A DNA stretch of 64,000 nt. Origin: Nonomuraea dietziae. Its GTDB lineage: Bacteria > Actinomycetota > Actinomycetes > Streptosporangiales > Streptosporangiaceae. Positions 35,562 through 43,883 of this stretch are shown here, one piece after another. How positions within the stretch are numbered: the first letter of the stretch is position 1; every line of letters begins with the position of its first letter. The stretch is taken from NCBI RefSeq assembly GCF_014195505.1, contig NZ_JACIBV010000001.1, forward strand, positions 1,426,001 to 1,490,000. Direction: 5' to 3'. The translations under genes and the position numbers were made by a program. The notes under the pieces are model-generated. The model searched no databases. It was not told the DNA's origin and saw nothing but the letters and a program-made list of their open reading frames with translations.

Positions 35562-36373
35562 CGCCGCCCCCCGTCACGGAATCCCGCGAAGCCTCCCGCG
35601 AAGGCCACCGCCACCGCCCCCGCCACGGACAGCGCCGCGGCCCCCGCCCAGCGCCACATGGACGGCAGGTCGCGGGTGGTCACGACCGGATCGGGGGGCA
35701 GGCCGTACACCTCGGGCTCGTCCAGCAGCAGGAAGAAGGCCCCCGCGCCGCCCACCCCGTCGTCCGGGCTCTCTCCGTACAGCCGGGCCTCCGAGCGCCC
35801 GTCGGCGTGCAGGCGCTCCAGCCGGTCCTCGGCCCGCTCCCTGAGCTCGTCGAGCGGGCCGAACTGGATCGAGTCGGTCGGGCAGGCCTTGGCGCACGCC
35901 GGTTCGAGGCCCCCGCGCTGCCGGTCGTAGCACATCGTGCACTTCCAGGCCCGCCCGTCGCCCTCCCTGCGGTCGATCACCCCGAACGGGCAGGCCGGCA
36001 CGCAGTAGCCGCAGCCGTTGCAGATGTCCTCCTGCACCACCACCGTGCCGAACTCGGTCCGGAACAGCGCACCGGTCGGGCACACGTCCAGGCACGCGGC
36101 GTGCGTGCAGTGCTTGCACACGTCCGACGACATCAGCCAGCGATCCACGCCGCTGTCGCCCTCGTCCTCCTTCATCCGCACGGTGCGCGTCTGCTCGATG
36201 AAGGCCACGTGTCGCCAGGTGCTCGCCCCGAGCTGCCCGGTGTTGTCGTAGGAGGTCGCCTCGAACACGAACCCGTCGTCGGGCAGCTGGTTCCACTCCT
36301 TGCAGGCCACCTCGCAGGCCTTGCAGCCGATGCAGACGCTGGTGTCGGTGAAGAAGCCCATCCGCTCAGTCAT
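35558..36373 (-). CDS. Formate dehydrogenase iron-sulfur (beta) subunit
   Basis: 271 residues. Four ferredoxin-type motifs are present: CIGCKACEVACKE, CKHCTHAACLDVCPTGAL, CNGCGYCVPACPFGVI and CTMCYDRQ with ACAKACPTDSI. They give four [4Fe-4S] clusters as in FdnH/FdhB. The C-terminus has one hydrophobic helix (WRWAGAAALSVAGAVAVAFA) as membrane anchor. The start overlaps the catalytic subunit gene by 8 nt and the end overlaps the NrfD gene by 4 nt. Confidence 0.93.
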   Translation of the reverse strand: MTERMGFFTDTSVCIGCKACEVACKEWNQLPDDGFVFEATSYDNTGQLGASTWRHVAFIEQTRTVRMKEDEGDSGVDRWLMSSDVCKHCTHAACLDVCPTGALFRTEFGTVVVQEDICNGCGYCVPACPFGVIDRREGDGRAWKCTMCYDRQRGGLEPACAKACPTDSIQFGPLDELRERAEDRLERLHADGRSEARLYGESPDDGVGGAGAFFLLLDEPEVYGLPPDPVVTTRDLPSMWRWAGAAALSVAGAVAVAFAGGFAGFRDGGRR

Positions 36374-39300
36374 GGCGGTACACCTCCAGCAGGTCGAGCG
36401 CCGCCCGGCCCCTCGGCCGCCTTCCGGGACGTACGTCGCAGGTCACGGCCTTGCTCTCCTGGATGTAGACGTTCGGGTCGAGCACCAGCGGCAGCAGGTC
36501 GTTGGTGACGTCGCCGGTCACCAGGCCGCCGCCGCCCCACCCCCAGTGGTAGGGCAGGCCGACCTGATGGACCGTCCTGCCCTGGATCCGCAGCGGCCGG
36601 ACCCTGCCGGTGACCAGCACCCTGGCCTCGATCACGGTACGGCTGGTCACGATCGTGGCCCAGCCGCCGTTGACCAGCCCCAGCTCGGCGGCGAGCTCGG
36701 GGGACACCTCGCAGAACAGCTCGGGCTGCAGCTCGGCGAGGTAGGCCAGCGGCCGGCTCATGGCGCCCGCCGTGTGGTGCTCGGTGAGCCTGTAGGTGGT
36801 CAGCACGTACGGGAAGCGCGGCGACCCAGGCGGGTTGTAGGGGCTTTCCCGACGCGCGTAGATCCGGCGCGCGGGGTTGGACTGCCGGCCGTACAGCGGG
36901 TTGCGGACCGGCGACTCGTGCGGCTCGTAGTGGGCGGGCAGCGGCCCGTCGGCCAGACCCGCCGGCACGTACAGCCAGCCCTTCCCGTCGGACTGCATGA
37001 TGAACGGGTCGGTCCCAGCCAGCGCGGCCTCGGCCCTGGCGCCTTCGGGCGGCACGTAGTCCGGCGGCTTGTTCCGCTCGAAGTCGGGCACGTCGTGCCC
37101 GGTCCACTCGCCGCGCTCCGCGTCCCACCAGACGTAGGCCTTGCGCTCGCTCCACGGGCGGCCCTCGGGGTCGGCGGAGGCCCTGTTGTAGAGAATCCGT
37201 CTGTTGGCCGGCCAGGCCCAGCCCCATTCGGGCGCCACGGGCGTCTGCTCCCTCCCTGGCCTGCGCCGGGCGGCGTGGTTGACCTCGCCCGCGTAGACGC
37301 CGCAGTAGATCCAGCAGCCGCACGCGGTGGACCCGTCGGGCCTGAGCTGGGTGGAGGAAGACAGCGCCCGCCCGTCGGGGCCCACACCGTTGATCTCGCG
37401 GAGCACGGCCGCCGCCGAGGGGTCCCGGTGCTCGCCCTCCTCCGGGTAGTCCCATGTCAGCTCGCGCAGCGGCCGGTCGATCTCGTCCCCGGTCAGCCGC
37501 TCGCGCAGGAGCCTGCCGAGGTGGTAGTAGAACCACAGGTCGCTGCGGCAGTCGCCGACCGGGTCGAGCGCCTTCTCCCGCCACTGCAGGAGCCGCTGCG
37601 TGTTGGTGAAGGTGCCCTCCTTCTCCACGTGGCTCGCGGCGGGAAGGAAGAACACCTCGGTGGCGATGTCCTCCGTGCGCATCTCCCCGGTCTCGAGCTC
37701 GGGACCGTCCTTCCAGAACGTGGCCGTCTCCACCAGCGTCAGGTCGCGCACCACCAGCCAGTCGAGGTTGGCCAGGCCGAGGCGCTGGGCGCGGCCGCCC
37801 GAGGAGCCGACCGCGGGGTTCTCCCCCACCACGAAGTAGCCCTTCACCGTCCCGTCGATCTGGCCCATCACGGTGGTGTAGTGGCCGTGGTCGCCGGTCA
37901 GGCGCGGCAGGTGGCCGAAGCAGAAGTCGTTCTCCTCGGTGGCCGCCTCTCCCCACCAGGCCTTGAGCAGGCTCACCAGGTAGGAGCGCCGGTTGCCCCA
38001 GAAGCCGGTCTCGCCGCCCTCGCGTTCCAGATAGTCGTCCAGGTTCTCGTGCCGGTGGGCGTGGGGCATGGCCAGGTAGCCCGGCAGGATGTTGAACAGC
38101 GTCGGGATGTCGGTCGAGCCCTGAATGCTCGCGTGCCCGCGCAGCGCCAGGATGCCGCCGCCGGGACGGCCCATGTTGCCCAGCAGCAGCTGGAGGATCG
38201 CGGCGGTGCGGATGTACTGCGCGCCCACCGTGTGCTGGGTCCAGCCGACGGAGTACACCCACGCGGTGGTGCGCTCCCTGCCGGAGTTGGCGGTGATCGC
38301 GTCGGCGAGTTCGGCGAAGTCCTCGGGCGGGATGCCGCAGAGCCGCTCCACCAGCTCCGGGGTGTAGCGGGCGAAGTGCCGCCTGAGGATCTGGTAGACG
38401 CAGCGCGGGTGGCGCAGCGTCGGGTCCTTCGGCGGGCTGGGGTGCGCGGCGGCGCCGCCGGAGCCGTAGCGGTCCGCCCCCGCGGCCTTGGCGTGGTGCA
38501 GGCCGCCCTCCAGTGTCTCGCCCGGTGCCTGCTCGCCCGTGCTCTCGTACGACCAGCTGCTCGGGTCGTACGTACGCGTCTCGGGATCGAAGCCGGAGAA
38601 CAGCCCGTCGAGGTCCTCGGTGTCCCTGAAGTCCTCGGAGACGAGGGCGGCGGCGTTGGTGTAGGCCAGCACGTACTCGCGGAAGTCCAGCTCGTTGGCG
38701 AGGACGTGGTTGATCAGGGCGCCGAGCAGCACGATGTCGCTACCGGCGCGGATCGGCAGGTGGCGGTCGGCCAGCGCGCTGGTCCTGGTGAAGCGCGGGT
38801 CCACATGGAAGACCTTCGCTCCCCGCGCCCTGGCCTCCACCACCCACTGGAAGCCCACCGGATGACATTCGGCCATGTTGGAGCCCTGGATGACGATGCA
38901 GTCCGCACCCGCCAGGTCCTGCTGGAAGGTCGTCGCGCCGCCACGCCCGAAGCTGGTCCCCAGACCGGGGACGGTGGAGGAGTGTCAAATACGCGCCTGG
39001 TTCTCCACCTGGATCGCGCCCAGGGCGGTGTACAGCTTCTTCATCAGGTAGTTCTCTTCGTTGTCGAGCGTCGCCCCGCCCAGGCCGGCGATGCCCAGCG
39101 TGCGGCGCACGACCTTGCCCTCATGGGTCTGCTGCCAGGTGTCCTTTCGCGTCCTCAGCACCCGCTCGGCGATCATCTCCATCGCGGCGCCGAGGTCGAG
39201 CCGCTCCCACTCCGTGCCGTACGGCCTGCGGTACAGCACGTGGGTCTGGCGGCCCGGATGGGTGACGAGCTGTTTGCTGGCCGAGCCCTTGGGGCACAGC

Positions 39301-39554
39301 CGGCCACGTGAGATGGGCGAGTCGGGGTCGCCCTCGATCTGGCTGACCCGGCCGTCCTTGACGTAGACGAGCTGGCCGCAGCCGACCGCGCAGTAGGGGC
39401 AGACCGAGCGGGCGACGCTGTCGGCCTCTTCGGTGCGCGGCCTCAGGGCGTCGGTACGCGCCGAGCGCGCGGCGTCGCTCCTGCCGTCCTCTCCCTTGAG
39501 CTGCCGGAGCACCGGCCACCGGGAGAACCACCTCCCACCTGCCACAATGCGCAT
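36366..39554 (-). CDS. Selenocysteine-containing formate dehydrogenase catalytic subunit
   Basis: 1,062 residues if the in-frame TGA at 38985-38987 is read as Sec190 (ATG 39554; GTG 39545 is an alternative start with better spacing). Cys52, Cys55, Cys59 and Cys87 (SVCPYCAVGCG and RGRLCPKG) bind a [4Fe-4S] cluster. The segment NQARI-U-HSSTV aligns with the ARV-U-HGPTV of E. coli formate dehydrogenases, and downstream GSNMAECHPVGFQW, KVFHVDPRFTRT and the C-terminal molybdopterin domain follow in the same frame. It oxidises formate to CO2 at a molybdenum or tungsten bis-MGD centre. No Tat motif is seen, so the complex probably faces the cytoplasm. Ordinary gene finding splits it at the TGA into parts at 38988-39554 and 36366-38876. 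Confidence 0.95.
38956..38987 (-). promoter_or_regulatory. SECIS element with its UGA-Sec codon
   Basis: On the minus strand, UGA (38985-38987) is followed after 12 nt by GUCCCC-GGUCU-GGGGAC (38956-38972), a perfect 6-bp stem with the loop GGUCU. The loop and distance match the apical hairpin of the E. coli fdhF SECIS (GGUUGC-AGGUCU-GCACC region). SelB should bind here. Confidence 0.88.
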
Positions 39555-39607
39555 CCTGCCCCGGTCTGTCCGGCTTAACCGTAGGCGCGCGGCCGGAGGC
39601 TGTGGTG

Positions 39608-40228
39608 TCAGGCGGGTGGGCGGCGGTGGCGCCGGTAGTGACGCGCGCCCCTGGCCCGGTTGCCGCAGGCCGCTGAGCACCATTCCCTGCGGGGATGGTT
39701 CTTGAGGAAGTACAGGACGCATCCGGGGCCCTGGCAGGCGCGCAGCCGTAGCCGGTCGTCCTGTCCGAACAGGACGACGGCCTCCTCGGCGATCGCCGAG
39801 ACAATGGCGGCAGCCGCCTGGCCGCTGGTGCGGGTCTGCAGGGTGGGCGGGCCACCGGGTGTCCAGACCAGCGCCGACCAGCGCGGCAGCGCGCCGGCGG
39901 CCTCGTTGACCGCGGTGACGGCGGCCTGCAGGTCGCTCGTCGCCGAAGCCGCCGAGGAGCGCGGATCACCGGTGGCCTCGGCGGCCAGCCTGCGCAGCGC
40001 ATCGCGCAGGCGGACCAGCCGCCGGGTCAGCTGGTCGAGGTCGCCGGGCGGCAGGGCGTCGAGGTCGGCGAGGCTCACGTGGTCGAGGCCAGGGGCGACG
40101 GCGCGCAGCCAGGCCAGGACGGCGGCGGGCTCGTCCAGCGCGTCGTGGACGCCGTCGCGGTCGGCCCAGACCGTGTTCATCAGCTCCACCGGCAAGGGCT
40201 CGCCCAGGAGCGGCGCGCGTGTTCGCAT
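39608..40228 (-). CDS. CGNR zinc-finger/ABATE-domain protein
   Basis: 206 residues. An N-terminal ABATE-type region (ELMNTVWADRDGVHDALDEP) leads to a C-terminal zinc finger, CQGPGCVLYFLKNHPRREWC, then SAACGNRARGARHYRR with the CGNR signature. Members are probable DNA-binding stress-type regulators. It is 53 nt upstream of the selenoprotein gene on the same strand and could be cotranscribed with it. Confidence 0.88.
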   Translation of the reverse strand: MRTRAPLLGEPLPVELMNTVWADRDGVHDALDEPAAVLAWLRAVAPGLDHVSLADLDALPPGDLDQLTRRLVRLRDALRRLAAEATGDPRSSAASATSDLQAAVTAVNEAAGALPRWSALVWTPGGPPTLQTRTSGQAAAAIVSAIAEEAVVLFGQDDRLRLRACQGPGCVLYFLKNHPRREWCSAACGNRARGARHYRRHRRPPA

Positions 40229-40511
40229 GTCGCCACCCTACCCATCCCTCTAACGGTTGAAGTCGCCTGCATCCGTTGGCCTCTTCGCCGGCGTCGGCCC
40301 TCCCGGTCCATGAGCCCGGATGGCCTCAGCTCGTGGGACGCCGGTGGGCACGGCGTGAACCCGCGCAGCACGTTGATCTTTTCGGCAACGCCGGCGGCGG
40401 CCCTCTTGCGGACCTGCCGCGCCCGTGGTCATGCTCGGTTTCCCAGCACGAGTCGATCTCCGGAGGCGCGGTGCCCACCAACGACCCCGGTGTCTCCCGC
40501 CGGAGCGGGCC

Positions 40512-41840
40512 GTGACGGTGACAGCGATGCCTCCGGTGCGGCGCGTGAAGTCGGTCTCCGGGCGGGTGCGCACGCTGGCCGGGCTGTCCCTGTTGACGCT
40601 GACACTGCTGCTGGCCGCGATCCTGGGCGGCGCGGCGAGTACGGGCTCCGGCCTGCGCACCATCGGGCACGACGCCGGGCCGCAGGTGCTCGCCACGACG
40701 GGCCTGCATCGGCAGATGTCGGAGATGGACGCGCTGGTGGCCGAGACCCTGCTGCTGGGCAGGGAGTACGGCCCGCAACAGCAGGCCGACCTGACCGGCT
40801 ACGACCAGCGGCGGCTGGAGATCTCCGAGAGCCTGCTCAAGGCCTACCGGCTGGCCCTGGACGACCCCGTCGAGCAGCGCACGGTCGAGTCGCTGATCGA
40901 GGGGCTGGGCCGCTACGAACGGCTGGCGGCCCAGGCCCGGCTGCTGGACGTGCAGTCCGAGCACACCGCGGGACAGCCGCCCGACCACGTCGTCGAGGCC
41001 TATCAGAGGGCCACCGACCTCATGCACCGCGAACTGCTCCCCCAGGCCTACAACCTGACCCTGGAGACCGGGACGATCGTCAGGCGCGCGCACGACGCCG
41101 AGCGCTCGGCCACCTCGCTGGCCCGCACCGCCGTCATCGTCACCGGGCTGCTCGCGCTGGCCTGCCTGCTGGGCCTGCAGACCTACCTGACCAGCAGGTT
41201 CCGCAGGGTCTTCGCGCCGGCCCTGGTGGTCGCCACCGTGCTCACCGCGGCCGGCCTGGTGACCGGCACGGTTCTGCTCAACCGGCAGGGCCAGGCGCTG
41301 GAGGAGGCCAAGCGCCGCGGTTTCGACTCGGTGCTCACCCTGACCAGAGCACGGGCGATCAGCAGGAGCATGCACGGGGACCAGAGCCGCTACCTGCTCG
41401 ACCGCTTCCGCAAGGACACCTACGAACACACCTTCCTGGACAAGTCCAGGACGATCGCAGCCGTGGAGTCCACCAGCCTGCCCGACTACCAGAGCAAGCT
41501 GCGCGCGAACTTCCAGGGACTGCTCGGCGGCCTGACGGGCCAGGACCGCGAGCGGCTCTTCGCCGTCTACCAGAGGTTCCAGCAGGCCGACGCGCGGATG
41601 CGGACCATGCGGGCCGAAGCGGCGATCAAGTTCTGGGACGGCGAGCTCACCCAGGCCTACGAGAGCTACGACAGGGTGCTGGAGGAGCTGGTCCGGCGGC
41701 ACGAGTCCGACTTCGAGCGCGCCATCGACAGCGGCGACGGGGCTCTGGAGACGCTGTGGCGGTCGGTCCCCGCCGGGCTGGCCGCCGGCGCCCTGCTCGT
41801 GCTGGTCGGTGTCTGGCCACGGCTCAGGGAGTACCGGTGA
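40512..41840 (+). CDS. GlnX-like four-helix membrane sensor
   Basis: 442 residues from GTG 40512 (GGAG 6 nt upstream). Four transmembrane helices: LAGLSLLTLTLLLAAILGG, AVIVTGLLALACLLGLQTYL, APALVVATVLTAAGLVTGTV and GLAAGALLVLVGVW. Two extracellular helical modules lie between helices 1-2 and 3-4 (coil-like, 4HB/MCP sensor style). Length and topology match mycobacterial GlnX, which transmits an amino-acid signal from the lipoprotein GlnH. The following gene is GlnH-like and overlaps by 4 nt. Confidence 0.7.
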   Translation: MTVTAMPPVRRVKSVSGRVRTLAGLSLLTLTLLLAAILGGAASTGSGLRTIGHDAGPQVLATTGLHRQMSEMDALVAETLLLGREYGPQQQADLTGYDQRRLEISESLLKAYRLALDDPVEQRTVESLIEGLGRYERLAAQARLLDVQSEHTAGQPPDHVVEAYQRATDLMHRELLPQAYNLTLETGTIVRRAHDAERSATSLARTAVIVTGLLALACLLGLQTYLTSRFRRVFAPALVVATVLTAAGLVTGTVLLNRQGQALEEAKRRGFDSVLTLTRARAISRSMHGDQSRYLLDRFRKDTYEHTFLDKSRTIAAVESTSLPDYQSKLRANFQGLLGGLTGQDRERLFAVYQRFQQADARMRTMRAEAAIKFWDGELTQAYESYDRVLEELVRRHESDFERAIDSGDGALETLWRSVPAGLAAGALLVLVGVWPRLREYR

Positions 41841-42637
41841 GAAGACTGCTGATCTGCCTGATGCTGCTGCTCACCGCCTGCGGCGCCGCGCGGCGGGAAT
41901 CCCTCGTGGACGACGACGAGCTCGTCGTCGCCATCCGCTCCGACGTCCCGCTGATCAGTTTCAGGGGGCAGGACGGCGCCTACGACGGCTTCAACATCGA
42001 CGTGGCCGAGGACCTCGTCTCCCGGCTGGGCAAGCGGATCCGCTGGCTGGAGATCAAGGCAGGCGACCAGCTCACCGTGCTCACGGACGGGCGTGCCGAC
42101 CTGGTCTTCGCCCACATGTCGGTCACCCCTGAACGCAAGAAGGTGATCGACTTCGCCGGGCCGTACCACGTCGACTTCCAGGACATCGCGGTACGGCCGG
42201 CCGACAGGGGCTCCATCCGCGACGTCCGCGATCTGAAGGGCCGCAGGATCTGCTGGGTGCGCGGCACGAACATCGCTCAGCGGATCGTCGACGAGCGCCG
42301 GGTCGAGGCGATCGTCGTCCCGGCACCCGACTACAACGTCTGCCTCGAGATGATCAAAGACGGCAGGATCGACGCCATCTCCACCAACAGCCAGATCCTG
42401 GCGGGGCTGCTCACCAGGCCGGGCGTCGACCTGCACCTGGTCGGCGCGACCTTCAACGAGCAGCGCACGTCGATCGGCGTGCGCAAGGGCGACGTCGAAG
42501 GCTGCGAGGAGCTCAACAGGGCCATCACCCAGATGTACCAGGACGGCACGGCCCACATGTTGCTGGACAAGTGGTTCGGCAGGTCGGGCATCGACCTGTC
42601 GGTGATCTCGGTTCCGCAGTTCGAGGGCTGCTCCTAG
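41837..42637 (+). CDS. GlnH-like amino-acid-binding lipoprotein
   Basis: 266 residues from GTG 41837, overlapping the sensor gene stop. The lipobox is LLTAC. The fold is family 3 solute-binding: ELVVAIRSDVPLISF, GFNIDVAEDLVSRLG, RADLVFAHMSVTPERKKVIDFAGPY and DLKGRRICWVRGTN. No permease or ATPase is adjacent, and the neighbour is a GlnX-like sensor, so it is more likely a receptor than a transporter part. Confidence 0.8.
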   Translation: MRRLLICLMLLLTACGAARRESLVDDDELVVAIRSDVPLISFRGQDGAYDGFNIDVAEDLVSRLGKRIRWLEIKAGDQLTVLTDGRADLVFAHMSVTPERKKVIDFAGPYHVDFQDIAVRPADRGSIRDVRDLKGRRICWVRGTNIAQRIVDERRVEAIVVPAPDYNVCLEMIKDGRIDAISTNSQILAGLLTRPGVDLHLVGATFNEQRTSIGVRKGDVEGCEELNRAITQMYQDGTAHMLLDKWFGRSGIDLSVISVPQFEGCS

Positions 42638-43644
42638 GCGGGCGGCCCGGCGATCTCCGCGCTGAACCTGTCGACGAGCGCCTGCTTGGCGCGCCCGGCG
42701 ACCTCCACATCGTAGGAGACCAGCTTGACCGTCGCGGGGTCGGCCGCCTTGGAGTGCGCGGGCACCTGGGTGTTGGTGGGCAGGGCGTAGAACTTCACCA
42801 ACGGCCCCAGCCGCTGGGACGCCCCGCTCAGCGCCCAGTCGACGTACCTGCGCGCGCTGTCGGGGTTGTGCGCCCCGGCGAGCACGGCAAGGCCGCCGAG
42901 CTCGTAACCGGTGCCCTCCTGCGGGAAGGTCACCTCCAGGTTCGGATAGCCCTGTTCCTGGGCGGCGACGCAGTCGTGGGAGAAGACGACGCCGACCGCC
43001 GCCTCCTCCTTGGCCGCCTGCAGGGCGGCCGCGCTGCCGGAAGAGTTGTATCTCAGCACGTTCGGGTGGAGGCCGCGCAGGTAGCCCAGCGCCGCGTCCT
43101 GATCGCCGCCGCTGAGCTCCACGTGCGTCCACAGGGCGGTGTAAGCGGTTCCCGAGGTGGCCGGATGGGCGATGGCGACGCTCCCTCGCAGCCGCTTGTC
43201 CAGCAGGTCCCGCCAGGAGCGGATCGGCTTCATGCCTCGCTTGGCCAGCTCCTTGGTGTTGTTGCAGAAGGCCAGCACGCCGGCGTAGATGCCGCTCCAG
43301 GCGTGCTCAGGATCAGCCCACTGCTGCCGGATCTCACCGGATCTCTCGGATCTGTACGGCTCCAGCAGCCCCTGACTCTTGGCGGCCACGTAGGAGTCGG
43401 CCGGACCGCCGTGCCAGACGTCGAACTCCTGCCGCGCCCTGGCCGTCTTGATCCGCTCCAGCGCCTCCCCGCTCGACAGCCGGACGAAGTCGGCCTCCAC
43501 ACCGGTGGAGTCGGAGAACCTCTTGACCATCATCGCGCACCACCGCTCGCTCGCGCCGCACGCGACCGTGATCTTGTCCCGTCTCGGCGTCGAACATCCC
43601 GCGGCCAGCAGGACCGCTACCAGTGCGATGGCCAACGGTCTCAT
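42634..43644 (-). CDS. ABC-type substrate-binding lipoprotein (iron/AfuA-like class)
   Basis: 336 residues with lipobox LLAAGC (Cys17). The segments VACGASERWCAMMVKRFSDS, VWHGGPADSYVAAKSQGLLE and GTAYTALWTHVEL match periplasmic binding proteins of the ferric-ion/polyamine type. It is convergent with and overlaps the GlnH-like gene by 4 nt. No permease is nearby, so it might act with the sensor pair or with distant transporters. Confidence 0.8.
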   Translation of the reverse strand: MRPLAIALVAVLLAAGCSTPRRDKITVACGASERWCAMMVKRFSDSTGVEADFVRLSSGEALERIKTARARQEFDVWHGGPADSYVAAKSQGLLEPYRSERSGEIRQQWADPEHAWSGIYAGVLAFCNNTKELAKRGMKPIRSWRDLLDKRLRGSVAIAHPATSGTAYTALWTHVELSGGDQDAALGYLRGLHPNVLRYNSSGSAAALQAAKEEAAVGVVFSHDCVAAQEQGYPNLEVTFPQEGTGYELGGLAVLAGAHNPDSARRYVDWALSGASQRLGPLVKFYALPTNTQVPAHSKAADPATVKLVSYDVEVAGRAKQALVDRFSAEIAGPPA

Positions 43645-43883
43645 TGACTCTCCAAGGGGTTGGCCGACGTCCCGCCCGTGTGCCCGATCCCATTCGACAC
43701 TCCGTCACGAGAGTCGCGCAACCGATCTCCGCCTGGCCGACCTCCCGTAGGAGGCCGGCTTCCGGCGGGGCCGGTGATCAGAGAGGGGACACCACTCGGG
43801 TGGACACCCACCTCCCCGGCCGGTCCGTCGTGATCGCGGGTCCGCGCGAGTCGCCCGGCGCTGCGCGCATTCGACGGAGATCG

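Noticed and set aside
36300-39311. A 1,003-codon plus-strand open frame opposite the formate dehydrogenase gene
   Set aside because: It is an antisense shadow caused by high GC in third codon positions; it has no recognisable domain, whereas the minus strand encodes a clear enzyme.
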